Source of the DNA: Symbiodinium natans
Lineage: Eukaryota; Sar; Dinophyceae; Suessiales; Symbiodiniaceae
Direction: 5' to 3'
NCBI GenBank assembly: GCA_905221605.1
Contig: CAJNDS010002199.1
Coordinates: 321,001-385,000, forward strand
DNA length: 64,000 nucleotides
The notes under the pieces were generated by a model, which did no database searches, was not told the DNA's origin, and was given only the letters and a program-made list of their open reading frames with translations. The number at the start of each line of letters is the position of its first letter. Position 1 is the stretch's first letter. Positions 44,843 to 53,951 of this stretch are shown here, piece after piece. Both the position numbers and the translations under genes were made by a program.

Positions 44843-46494
44843 GTCCAGAAGGTCAAGGCGCATCAGGAAGACATGCTCACGACTGAGACGCCAGCACACG
44901 GTAGTGTATATGCAGGTGCGTGCCCGCCACAAAGCAACTGCCACGTAAGTACGACATGGAAGTATCGCTAAGGTTGAGGGAAGTCCATGATCTCAGCCGG
45001 ACCACTTCCATGCTCGCCAAGCATGTCAGGAGCTCAGGAGCTCACATCGACAGATTTCGACAGTCTCGAGCCGGCATCGTGTGACCCCACTCTTGTCAAG
45101 GAGATCCCCGAAAACGAGACCGACAAGCTGCGAGCTGAACTGTCGGCGGTTGAAGAGGCCGAGCCACACATCATTCGGTACGGTACACACGGTACTGTGT
45201 GGCCAAGCTACAAGTGTGGGATCATGAGAGGCGCGGAGGAAGGCAAGAAATTTCGGGGAGGATTTGCTGGAGGATCACTGTTGTACTTCTCTCGCAGCTT
45301 GACTGAGACTGCTGTTCGCCCAACGGCACTTGCGAGGACATGATGACGCTGGATAATCTGTCTGGATTGTCTCCGGAAGATAGGAACATGCGCAAGGTTG
45401 GCGATGCTTGTCGCAGTTTGAGTGGAACTCGAAACTTGCTGAAAGACTGGGAGGCGACCCTTTCGGGCCTCGAGAGCTTGCTTCAGGACCTGGTGCATGT
45501 CGAGACACAGCCATGAGTAGCGCTGGGCATGTGCGAGAGCAACTTTCCTGACAGAACGTCGACACGGCAAAATCTCGTCTGGCCATGCTGCACAGAAAGT
45601 TGGAGGCAAGGGCAGACTCTCAGCGGTTACTAGCATTTATAAGCCCACTAGTGGCCAGTAGGGCCGTCACTGGCATCACCCGTGGCCTCGGCAGGGCAAT
45701 TTGAATCAACTCGAGGCAAAGGAAAAGGACTCCGCAGGGCAGTCTCGATGCACTTACTTCACTGTCTTCACTGTCTTCACTGTCCTCACCAACGCAACTC
45801 AGCGCCAGGAGAAAGCCAAGGAGCGAGAGCAGGTGAAGAAGGCTTTCGTAGTTCAGTAGCCAAGCCCTAAGCCAAGCAAGACCTCCTGTAGGCTGCAGAA
45901 GAATCGGGAGCAGCAGCTGCTATGTCTGCTTTGGAGCCGCCTCCGCCTGGCAAAGATGTCTGGCAGCAGGCACCCATGTATTTGAGATGTATTTGAGAAG
46001 TATATGGCTTTCCATCATCTTTGGGCTTTGGCTTTTCTTTGAGGTTCGTCTACCGTTGCGCTTCCACGCTCGTGAGGTCGGGTGTTGACTCCTTTTGCAA
46101 TGAGCTTTGTAAAGAGTATTCGGCAGAGGAAACCATGGATGCTGGAATGAGGGTCGTGAGCATGACAACTTGAGAGCCAGAAGGTTTAGTCATGTCCATT
46201 ACTTTGCCATGTCATGTCGGAAGTTGTGTCCCGACCTCCGAATCTTCCTGGCTGTTCCTGACTGCACGATCTGGAGTTCTTGTCCAGGAAAGCAATCAAT
46301 ACGTCCTCTCTGCCACTGTTCCAGGCATCCCTTCAGTCAAATTCTAACTGTCGTAGACTCTTAGAGTATCTTAGAGTCTTGGAGCCTTCATGGACTTGAT
46401 TTGGGAAGGCTTGAACCCAGACGATGTCAAGGCGAGCTGCAATATTGCGGGTTCTGCTGATTTTGCAGTGACACTTCGTCGGCTGTTCGGTTGA
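44843..46494 (+). CDS. Multi-exon helical protein, family unknown (tentative assembly)
   Basis: Several short exons look like one gene. 44843-44900 reads VQKVKAHQEDMLTTETPAH and leaves one base; 45055-45177 supplies two bases and reads FDSLEPASCDPTLVKEIPEN, ETDKLRAELSAVEEAEPHII (phase matches). About 45337-45492 reads DMMTLDNLSGLSPEDRNMRK, SLSGTRNLLKDWEATLSGLE, SLLQDL and ends in phase 0. 45555-about 45690 reads NVDTAKSRLAMLHRKLEARA then DSQRLLAFISPLVASRA. 45803-45859 reads RQEKAKEREQVKKAFVVQ. A last piece at 46381-46494 reads FMDLIWEGLNPDDVKASCNI, ADFAVTLRRLFG and stops. The heptad-like pattern suggests coiled coil. One implied intron is 62 nt. Not all junctions are phase-checked, so the assembly is tentative. 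Confidence 0.45.
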
Positions 46495-47144
46495 GTAGTG
46501 CTGGCTAAGTCATTGCTGGCTAAGTCAGGGCGGGTCGTTCATTCCGCTTAAATGGATTGTCAATTGACCGGGGACTAAATGATGTAAAAGGATGTGGACC
46601 TTTCAGGGAGCCTGCCTCCGTAAAATGCGGTGTGCCTGGGCAAAAGCACCGCCAGTATGTGCAGCTCGAAGCATCCGATTTCGGTTACACAGAGGACTCC
46701 AACTCGCTTAAGCTGGCTTGACACCGCAGTATGACAGATGTTGCTCCCAGTTACCTTGTGAGAACAAGACACGTCGCGTCATGCCGGCCGACACAAGCCT
46801 GCGAAGCTTCCTTTGCAGATGTGCACAGAGAACTTCCGGGAGAGCAGCAGTTGAACTAGTGTTTGCCTGAGTTCTGCTGCATTCTTCCAGCAGCTACAGC
46901 TCACACGCGTCACATGTACGTGTCAGGGTTTCGACCTTGTTTCAGGCTTCGTCCTCGTTTTGTGAGAACCGTCTATCCTAAAATGAAATCGGTTGTCGAG
47001 CTACTTGTGCTTTTAACTTCAAAATGTATGTAAGGCATCCGTGAAGCCTATGAACACGTAGAACATGCAACAGATGCACGCAGACACGGAGCACCTTGAG
47101 TTAAAGAGACACTGTGTTTTTTTTCTACATCGTGTTTATTTTAG
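46495..47144. other. Intergenic DNA, no gene supported
   Basis: No protein-like frame or repeat of note. A T run at 47117-47125 precedes the acceptor of the next exon pair. Confidence 0.4.
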
Positions 47145-47342
47145 ACCGCTGGCCAGCTCGAGCTCAACGACGACTCCACGATGCTCAAAGTTGAGGGCTT
47201 GCGGCTGCCGAACGGCCCTCAGACTGGGGTCTCACTGTTCTGACTCTTTGATTTTGCATTTTTTGCCTAGGACAGAGCTGGAAGCGGGCCGAATGCGAAA
47301 GAGGCCTCGGCTGTACCGGCTGCACCTGAGTTAGGGCCTTGA
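47145..47342 (+). CDS. Two terminal exons separated by a 42-nt intron
   Basis: Exon 47145-47228 follows TTTATTTTAG and reads TAGQLELNDDSTMLKVEGLR then LPNGPQTG in phase 0. The intron 47229-47270 begins GTCTCACTG, contains CTGAC and a T-rich stretch, and ends GCCTAG. It is only 42 nt. Exon 47271-47342 reads DRAGSGPNAKEASAVPAAPE then LGP and a TGA. The product is a fragment of an unrecognised protein with an Ala/Pro-rich tail. The retrotransposon starts 27 bp after this stop, so the gene's original 3' end may have been displaced. Confidence 0.45.
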
Positions 47343-47368
47343 CCCAGCTGCTGGGGGAGCGAGCTTTC

Positions 47369-47466
47369 GCTTTGTTGAAGTGACAAATGCTCAGCGTGGT
47401 TGGTGGGAATGTGTGTGTGTACCTCTGTGGCCATTTTGGCATCAAGGATCACACCCGAAGTTTTAC
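47369..47466 (+). repeat. Split direct repeat A1 (left end)
   Basis: 98 bp from GCTTTGTTGAAG to AAGTTTTAC. Identical to A2 except (GT)5 instead of (GT)6. Contains a spliced-leader-like sequence at 47425-47446. Confidence 0.92.
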
Positions 47467-47729
47467 TAGGGTGGTCCAGCAACAGGTGGGTGCGGCGTGT
47501 AGGGACCCGGTGGTCGTTCCTGGACAACTCGAGTTGGATTCCTCTTTTGAGGGCCTCCTTGAGGTGTTCTGGGAGCCCCGGACCCTGGACGTTGCACTCT
47601 TAGCTGTGGGCTCTTACTTGTGGGCCTTGAGCATCTGCTGTGGTCGGCGATCCGTCAGGGCAGCCCCAGAGCAGGCTCAGCAACCCCACTTGGAAAGGCG
47701 CCCTACGAAGAACCCCGTCCTTGAGAGTG

Positions 47730-49052
47730 ATGGACCCCACGGTTGAAGAGCTACAGGCCATCACGAACCTGGCGGGTGTCTACGCGTGGGCTGGAGTTAC
47801 GGGCGGTCTAGAGGCCTCCTTAAAAGATGCCCTTGGAGACCCAGTTAGGGTGAGAGAGGTGGCCTTGATCCCGAGACCTGCCTGGGATACGGCGGTCACA
47901 GGATTGAAGGTCAGGGGCACACCTGCTGCAGATGGCACGCCTGGCCCTCTTCGCGACCTCACCTTGGTGGAAGCAGCAAGGGTTGAGTCCACGCGTCGGG
48001 TGGCCCTTCTCCTCATGGGGCAGCAGCCCGACTCACCAGGAACTGCTGGGCCACCTGTGGTTGTCCCGGCCCCGGGCCCTGGGACAGCAACCACGGCAGC
48101 CCTAGTCGGAGCTAGGAAGCTCAAGCTCTCGGCAGTCCTGGACCCCACCCTGGACGCAGAGGTTTCCCCGTTGGCCAACACGGAGGTCCAGAAGCTGTAC
48201 GCTGACTATAAGGTTAAGTATGGGGATTTTCCTTCGCCGGAGGCTGATCCCTCTGCCGACCAGCTTGCCTCCATCAAGCAGGTGGTGGCTTCGGGATCAG
48301 CCCCCTACGCGGACTTCAGCCTCTTCGGACCTCATGGACTGAGGCTGCTGAGGAAACAAACGTTCACATCGTACCAGCTAAATGCGGCGACGGGCGAGTG
48401 GACGAAGAGAGAGCAACCTGGCCCGGCGTCCTACCACAACTGGATGGAGGCTTGGAAGGTGCTCCGAACTTCGCTCCTCCTGCTCGAAGTTGCAGATGCT
48501 GAACGGTTGGACGCCTATGCCGAACACGTCCGCAGCTTCGTCACACAGTTCGGTGACAGTGCATGGTGGCTGGTGTATCGGGCTGAAAACAGGCTAAGGT
48601 GCGAGCATATGGAACGCCTCCGCCGCATCCTCCACGACAAGCCAGAGTACGGGTACACCCAGGCCAGGCCGTGGAATGCGGCGTTTGCTGCGGCTGTGAG
48701 GGACTCAGAGTTCTGGACACGTGAGCTGGTCACTCCTGCCACGCTTTGGCTTTCGCAACAGAGTTCAGGCCTGGGCTCAGGAGGGGGCGCTAAAAGGCCA
48801 CAGCAGGACGGTGGTGACGACGGCCCTCTTCGCAAAAAGCAGAAGACCAAGAAGAAGAAGTACGAGGGGGAGGATCTCAGCGAGAAGAAGGGTAACGTCT
48901 ATGTCCTCAACAGGCGTGGGGCCCGGATCTGCGACGGGTACAACCGGGGCAGGTGTGGCAACAAGAAGCCTCAGGGTGTCTGCGACAAGTGCAGTCACCA
49001 GTGCAACCTCTGCTTGGGGCCACACCAAGCTCTGGAGCGCCCAAAAGCCTGA
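47730..49052 (+). CDS. Gag-like structural protein of the retrotransposon
   Basis: I start at the ATG of MDPTVEELQAITNLAGVYAW (47730), although the frame is open 90 bases further upstream; 440 residues. It probably packages element RNA. The N-terminal half is Ala/Pro/Thr-rich. The central part (about 240-330) is helical with FTSYQLNAATGEWTKREQPG and SYHNWMEAWKVLRTSLLLLE, as in other dinoflagellate retroelement Gag proteins. A basic stretch KKQKTKKKKYEGED precedes a C-terminal Cys/His cluster: C401, C409, C418, C421, C425, C428, H432, a probable zinc-binding nucleic-acid-binding tail. It ends at TGA 49050-49052. The same frame stays open beyond this stop to 49346, so an undamaged element may have continued as a fusion. 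Confidence 0.8.
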   Translation: MDPTVEELQAITNLAGVYAWAGVTGGLEASLKDALGDPVRVREVALIPRPAWDTAVTGLKVRGTPAADGTPGPLRDLTLVEAARVESTRRVALLLMGQQPDSPGTAGPPVVVPAPGPGTATTAALVGARKLKLSAVLDPTLDAEVSPLANTEVQKLYADYKVKYGDFPSPEADPSADQLASIKQVVASGSAPYADFSLFGPHGLRLLRKQTFTSYQLNAATGEWTKREQPGPASYHNWMEAWKVLRTSLLLLEVADAERLDAYAEHVRSFVTQFGDSAWWLVYRAENRLRCEHMERLRRILHDKPEYGYTQARPWNAAFAAAVRDSEFWTRELVTPATLWLSQQSSGLGSGGGAKRPQQDGGDDGPLRKKQKTKKKKYEGEDLSEKKGNVYVLNRRGARICDGYNRGRCGNKKPQGVCDKCSHQCNLCLGPHQALERPKA

Positions 49053-50362
49053 ACCGGGGACCCGCCTCACACTGAGTTGGCCATGGGCGCCGCAACAAAG
49101 GCGAGCGTAGCTGCTAAGCCAATCGTGGACCCCAACCAGGAGCTCATCGACAGGACTGCTCAGGCAAAGGCGCTGCCGGCCTCCCGTCCCGAAGTCCCTG
49201 CTGAGGTCAAGCCACCAACTCCGCCCCGGCCGAAGAAGAGGAAGCAAGTGCTGCCAGAGCCGACCACATCCACCTCTTCGCCAAAGCCCGGGCCCAAGCC
49301 GACGGTTCCTGGACCAGCTGGTCCGGCCGAGGCTGCCAGGTTCTGACCGAAAGGACCCACGACGTCCTCACAGCCGCTTGGGATCAACACCGCACCTGGG
49401 GACTTGAGAACCCTGCGGCCGACGGTGACAACCCGTCCTTGTGGGAAGCCCCGTTGATAAGGCGGCTGGCTCAGCTCGACAGAGTGGTCACGGTAAACTT
49501 CGATCGCTGTCGACTGGGCCACGCTACTCGGGGGCCAACTCAACTTCTGGTCGCGGACCACGTGAACTTTCTGGACCTCCATGGCTTGACTTGCAACCAT
49601 TCAGTCAACGCCCACAAGGAGAAAGCGTCCCCAACCAAGCAGCGAGGTGAGTACACACCTCACCTCTCACAGGTCGTGGCCAATGCGCTTTACCAAGGAT
49701 ACCGGCTCCAATCCCTGGAAAAGGAAGATCTGTGAGGATGGGACCCGGCTGCTGAGTTCGCGGCCCTTCCCGCCTGCGATGAAAGTAGCAGGCGGGAGGC
49801 TGAGAACAAGCGAGCCTTGGGGGGCATGAGGAATCCTCGCCTCTCATTGCGAAGGCTCCCGAAGTCCAGGCGACTTGGGAGGGTTGTGCATAAAATCCTC
49901 CTACAAAGCCTTCAGCAATGGCCAGAGCTTGTGGAGCCAGCCCGAGCCATCCTACAAGGAAGGGAGCCCAAGGACTACCCTGTCGATCTCCTCGAAAAGA
50001 CAAGGTCGGCCGTCCTTACAGCGCTCGGGGCCACAGACAGTGTCAGGCATCGAACCCGCACGGCGCCTGCCAACACACCCATTCAGGCCTCAGTCATAGA
50101 AGCCTGGGGCCACGCAAGCGACGACCCAGACTCCACTACGCTCGCAAGCTGGCTTGACCATGGTGCTCCGCTGGGGATCAGCGAACCCATTGGCACTACC
50201 GGGGTTTTCCCGGCAACCGAGGCCAAAGGTCTGGTTCCGCATAGTCAAGTGGATCGTCGGGCCCTGGAAGGATGGAGCAACTACGCCTCGGCCGAGGAGG
50301 AGGCGGAAGTGCTTGACGAACTCATCAGGACTATGTCGCCAGGGGCTTCTGCCATCGAGTGA
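49053..50362 (+). pseudogene. Broken N-terminal extension of the retrotransposon pol gene
   Basis: Coding-like sequence runs through three interruptions. Frame 0 from 49053 to TGA 49344-49346 reads VDPNQELIDRTAQAKALPAS then a Pro-rich basic stretch RPKKRKQVLPEP. From about 49330 the signal moves by -1 to another frame: THDVLTAAWDQHRTWGLENP, then LWEAPLIRRLAQLDRVVTVN and VNFLDLHGLTCNHSVNAH, typical of the N-terminal extension in dinoflagellate retroelement polyproteins. That frame hits TGA at 49733-49735 but continues coding-like (SVIEAWGHASDDPDSTTLAS, DHGAPLGISEPIGTTGVFP). Near 50320 the signal shifts -1 again into the RT frame. With two stops (49050, 49733) and two shifts, this region cannot be translated intact. 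Sequencing error cannot be excluded. Confidence 0.75.
49768..49797. other. Perfect 10-bp inverted repeat inside pol
   Basis: TCCCGCCTGC (49768-49777) and GCAGGCGGGA (49788-49797) form a perfect stem with a 10-base loop, 33 bases after the in-frame TGA at 49733. Confidence 0.85.
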
Positions 50363-51846
50363 GCTCGTATAAGGCCGCTTCCAAGCAGTTGGGTGACGAA
50401 CCTGTCCTTAACAAGCTTGGCGTCCTCGTCAAGAACAAGCGGGACGCGCAAGGCCGGGAAGTGAAGAAGGCCAGGGTGATATGGGACTTGAAGGAGTCAA
50501 GCGTCAACAAGGCCTGCAACCAGGGGGAGCGGATCATCTTACCACGTCTACTCGACGTCGTGGCCTCGCTTCTGGCAGCTTACAAGCGCGGCCGCAGTCC
50601 CTACCTGGCCGGCGTCGACGTACGGGACGCCTTCATGAACATACCAGCAGGCAAGGACAGGAAGTTCACCGTGGCAGCGGTGCCGAGAAGGCGAAACAAG
50701 AGAGCCGGCCACGACCTCGTCGTCTTCAACACCCTCGTCTTCGGCTCAGCTTCCTCGCCAACATTATGGGGCCGGATGGCAGCTTGGCTTGGTCGCACCA
50801 CAGCCGCTGTGTCCTTGGCCGATCCCCAGATCTATGTAGACGACCCGGTGTATACCTTGGAGGGCCCCGACCTCGTGACCGCCGCCACGGACTTGGCCGT
50901 AGTTCTCCTATGGACCGCCGTCGCTGGCTTCCCCGTCAAGCTCTCAAAAGCCACCGGGGGCAAGCGCATCGAGTGGGTCGGCGCAAGCATATTGTGCAGG
51001 GACGAGGAGAAGGCCGTCGTGGTGACCATACCCAAGGCCAAGGTCGCGCAACTCCTGGCGGAGACCGAGAAGCACTTAGGTAGGGCCGTGATTGGAGCTA
51101 AGGAACTTCGATCATATGCCGGGGCACTCTCATTTGTGGCTGGTCTGGTGCCACACCTTCGGCCGTTCCTGGCGACGTTCTGGGCAGCCCTTTCGAAGCA
51201 TGATATCACGAGTGATGGTTCACCTTACACTCGAACCAGAAAGTTGATTCATGTTAGAAGGGTCAGCCCGGCACTTCGTTGGGTAAAGGCGTTGCTGTCT
51301 GGCACCGAGACACTCGAGAGGATCTTCTACGCCAACCCGCCGGCCACTGACTTGGAGCTGGTGACAGATGCCTCGCCATGGGGCATCGGTGGAGTGTGCC
51401 GACGAAATGGAGAGCCGCTGGCATACTTCCACAGCCATCTCCCGGACGACATCCTCGCCAAATTTTCAGCGGAAAGGGGGGTGTCAAGCTACAACGCCCT
51501 ATGGGAAGGCCTCGCCCTTTTGGTAGCTTTCAGACTGTGGTTACCGGCACTCACCCACGGCTCGGTGTTTCGGGCGAAGTCGGACAACCTAGGCTTCCTG
51601 ATGGCGTTGTCCAAGGGAAGCGCTAAGTCACCGGCCCTGAACGTGCTGGCGCGGGAGTTTGCTTTTGACCAGGCCACCCGATGCTACCAAATAAGGGGGC
51701 TGGTCCACATCGCGGGTGTGTCCAATGTACAGGCGGACGCACTCTCGAGGTTGAGCGCTCCGGAACGAAAGCCATTCCCGTCGGAGCTGCTAGCCACCCC
51801 TCGCTGTGAGGCGAAGCTGGGCGCCGACTTCTGGAAGGTGGTCTGA
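50317..51846 (+). CDS. Reverse transcriptase-RNase H of the retrotransposon
   Basis: The frame opens after a TGA at 50314 and reads THQDYVARGFCHRVSSYKAA before the RT core; GTG 50359 is a possible but unlikely start, since this is the 3' part of a broken pol. RT motifs: PVLNKLGVLVKNK and RVIWDLKESSVNKA, then YLAGVDVRDAFMNIPA with the first catalytic Asp, FGSASSPTLWGRMAAW, and IYVDDPVYTL with the YVDD active site at 50833-50844. FPVKLSKATGGKRIEWVGAS follows as the thumb-side segment. RNase H: LVTDASPWGIGGV (Asp at 51367), NALWEGLALLVAFRLW (Glu), RAKSDNLGFL (Asp) and VSNVQADALSRLS (last Asp). All catalytic residues I expect are present. It ends at TGA 51844-51846. The product copies element RNA into DNA. 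Confidence 0.9.
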   Translation, partial: RTHQDYVARGFCHRVSSYKAASKQLGDEPVLNKLGVLVKNKRDAQGREVKKARVIWDLKESSVNKACNQGERIILPRLLDVVASLLAAYKRGRSPYLAGVDVRDAFMNIPAGKDRKFTVAAVPRRRNKRAGHDLVVFNTLVFGSASSPTLWGRMAAWLGRTTAAVSLADPQIYVDDPVYTLEGPDLVTAATDLAVVLLWTAVAGFPVKLSKATGGKRIEWVGASILCRDEEKAVVVTIPKAKVAQLLAETEKHLGRAVIGAKELRSYAGALSFVAGLVPHLRPFLATFWAALSKHDITSDGSPYTRTRKLIHVRRVSPALRWVKALLSGTETLERIFYANPPATDLELVTDASPWGIGGVCRRNGEPLAYFHSHLPDDILAKFSAERGVSSYNALWEGLALLVAFRLWLPALTHGSVFRAKSDNLGFLMALSKGSAKSPALNVLAREFAFDQATRCYQIRGLVHIAGVSNVQADALSRLSAPERKPFPSELLATPRCEAKLGADFWKVV

Positions 51847-51904
51847 AAAGACACGCTCCCATTAGTTTGTGCGCACATGCGCCGTTGCTGTCATGCGCAC
51901 ACTT

Positions 51905-51974
51905 CGCTCTTTCACTTCTCTCACTCTCTCACTCTCACTCGTCGAGCAGTTCTATGTACTTGCCATGTCTGCAG
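51905..51974 (+). promoter_or_regulatory. Pyrimidine-rich tract with AG acceptors upstream of the recombinase start
   Basis: About 37 bases of CT-rich sequence (TTTCACTTCTCTCACTCTCT and on) followed by GAGCAG at 51944-51949 and by CTGCAG at 51969-51974, just 13 bases before ATG 51988. This looks like a splice acceptor. It could receive trans-spliced leader or cis-splicing to make a separate recombinase mRNA. Inference only. Confidence 0.4.
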
Positions 51975-51987
51975 GCTCAAAGTTGCG

Positions 51988-53601
51988 ATGCCCAGACCAA
52001 AGAGGAGGCTTGGGCAAGCGTTCTGGCCTAGTGCTAGTGGTAACCCCCCCGTGCCTCCGCCGAGCCCCAGGCGAGCCGGCGTCCTACACGAAGGTCCTGC
52101 TCTCGGGCGGCCTGTGGAAGATGTCAGGCAGCCGGACGGGTCAGGGGCAGGGAGCGTAGTCATAGAAGAAGAGAGAAAGAGACAACGGAATAGGCGGGGG
52201 GAACCGGTTCCATACTGTAGGGGTAGCTCTGCAAAGCTTTTTGAAGCGGCAAGCCACCCCGAGCAGTGTAAGGAACTTCTCCTAGCCGATTCCAGGTCGG
52301 TTACATCCGTAGGCCCGGTAGAGTCAAGGCTCAAACTTTGGTGCGATGTTTCAAAGCGAGCCAGACTCGAACCATTTCGGCTCACGCCTGATGGCATATA
52401 TTCCGTTATGGGCGCCTTTAAAGCCGCCGGGTACCGGTCTGCAATGCAGTATCTGGATCTTGCGAAGCAGGAACACATCCATCGGGGGCACGCCTGGAGC
52501 GAACAGCTGGCGCTCGCGTATCGAGTGTGTTCCCGTTCGTGCAAGCGCGCCCTGGGGCCGTCCAAACAGGCCTCGGCGCTTCCAATGGACAAAGTCCCGA
52601 CCGTTGCTTGGGACGAGGCTATGGTCACCAACGGTCCCCGCGACCCAGTGACAGCCACCATTGTAGCATCGTGGTGGCTCCTTCGCGAAATCGAGGCCTC
52701 ACATGCCCGAATCCAGCATCTTACTTTCGACCATGAGTCCAAGACGGTAGCCTGGCTCTTGCCTTCGTCTAAAACAGACGTCGCGGCTTTGGGGGCGACT
52801 CGAAAGCACGCATGTTCCTGTGAAGTGCTGAGTCCCCAGCTCTGCCCTTACCATTCCGTTCTTCGTTTGATGGGCAGCCGCGGTCCCTTGGAGCCCGTTT
52901 TCGTTGACATCAACGGGGCGCCGCCCTCGAAGGCGGGCTGGGCTGACACCTTTCAGGCCATCGCGCGCGCTCTTGGCATCCCCGTTTGCTTGGCCAATGG
53001 CGCCCGAGCCTTCACCGGTCATTCGGCACGTGCCACGGGGGCACAGTACCTGGCCGCTCGAGGGGTCGAGCTTTGGAGAATCCAAATTTTCGGGCGGTGG
53101 GACTCAGATGTCATCCTCAGATACGTCAGAGAAGCTCCACTGTCGCAGCTGTCAGAGCTGGCAATCGAAGCGGGCCACAAGGACTCACTTGCCAGAGCAC
53201 GTCGTGAGCTGGAGGCACTTCTCCGGAAGGCTAGACCTTCCTTAGCTATCCCGGATGCCGACTGGTGCGATGAGCTGATTGGAACAGAAGCGCCGCCGCC
53301 GCCATCTGTGCCCCATGACAGCTCCGAAAGGCTCATTTTGAATCTCTCACCTGGAGGAAAGATACATCGGTGCCGAACCGACCTCTCGGTTCCCAGTAAT
53401 GCTTTGCACCCAAGGCACTGGAAGGCCTACTGTTCATGGCCTTTCGCCAGGGACCATACCCTTTTTCGCTGGGTTAGCAATGATTGCGAGGGCAGGAGGT
53501 GCCAGAGATGTTTTCCCTCGGCGCGTCGGACAAACTCGTCTGCGAGTTCCGCGTCGGGGTCTTCAGAGTCATCGTACTCGTCGTCCTCGGAGAGTTCCTG
53601 A
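51988..53601 (+). CDS. Tyrosine recombinase of the retrotransposon
   Basis: I start at ATG 51988 (MPRPKRRLGQAFWPSASGNP), after the AG acceptors; the frame is open 111 bases further upstream. 537 residues. The N-terminal part is basic and Pro-rich, then a SAM-like core-binding segment (LKLWCDVSKRARLEPFRLTP, YRSAMQYLDLAKQEHIHRGH). The catalytic domain has R233 in WWLLREIEASHA, a K in LPSSKTD, H345-x-x-R348 in FTGHSARATGAQYL, W371 and the nucleophile Y379 in GRWDSDVILRYVREA (Tyr codon at 53122). The tail is Ser/Glu-rich. It would integrate the circular element DNA by site-specific-type recombination. It appears intact. Confidence 0.9.
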   Translation: MPRPKRRLGQAFWPSASGNPPVPPPSPRRAGVLHEGPALGRPVEDVRQPDGSGAGSVVIEEERKRQRNRRGEPVPYCRGSSAKLFEAASHPEQCKELLLADSRSVTSVGPVESRLKLWCDVSKRARLEPFRLTPDGIYSVMGAFKAAGYRSAMQYLDLAKQEHIHRGHAWSEQLALAYRVCSRSCKRALGPSKQASALPMDKVPTVAWDEAMVTNGPRDPVTATIVASWWLLREIEASHARIQHLTFDHESKTVAWLLPSSKTDVAALGATRKHACSCEVLSPQLCPYHSVLRLMGSRGPLEPVFVDINGAPPSKAGWADTFQAIARALGIPVCLANGARAFTGHSARATGAQYLAARGVELWRIQIFGRWDSDVILRYVREAPLSQLSELAIEAGHKDSLARARRELEALLRKARPSLAIPDADWCDELIGTEAPPPPSVPHDSSERLILNLSPGGKIHRCRTDLSVPSNALHPRHWKAYCSWPFARDHTLFRWVSNDCEGRRCQRCFPSARRTNSSASSASGSSESSYSSSSESS

Positions 53602-53664
53602 GTTTGCGCCCTGACCGCCACAGCAGGATGGGAGTCGTCTCTGGTCAGTAGCCGCAAGGTCAGG

Positions 53665-53819
53665 TGGGTGTGATCCCGGCCCTCTTGAGTTTTCGGATCA
53701 TCTCCGATCCGATTAGCAAGAAGAGCGACCTTACGACCAACTGATTGAAAACAAGAACAGAGAGCGACAGCACTGCTTGCTTTAATGGCGGTTGCTTGGG
53801 GAGCGGTAAAGCAATTGTC
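53665..53819 (+). repeat. Split direct repeat B1
   Basis: 155 bp, identical to B2. Begins TGGGTGTGATCCCGG and ends AAAGCAATTGTC. Sixteen bases separate it from A2. Confidence 0.92.
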
Positions 53820-53835
53820 ATGTCAAACATTGCTT

Positions 53836-53935
53836 GCTTTGTTGAAGTGACAAATGCTCAGCGTGGTTGGTGGGAATGTGTGTGTGTGTACCTCTGTGGC
53901 CATTTTGGCATCAAGGATCACACCCGAAGTTTTAC
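53836..53935 (+). repeat. Split direct repeat A2 (internal)
   Basis: 100 bp copy of A1 with one extra GT unit. Contains the second spliced-leader-like sequence at 53894-53915. Confidence 0.92.
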
Positions 53936-53951
53936 CCACCCACCCGCTCCC

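Noticed and set aside
49733-49797. Programmed readthrough of the TGA stimulated by the downstream hairpin
   Set aside because: The stem starts 33 bases away, further than in known retroviral readthrough signals, and other damage lies in the same gene. Decay is simpler.
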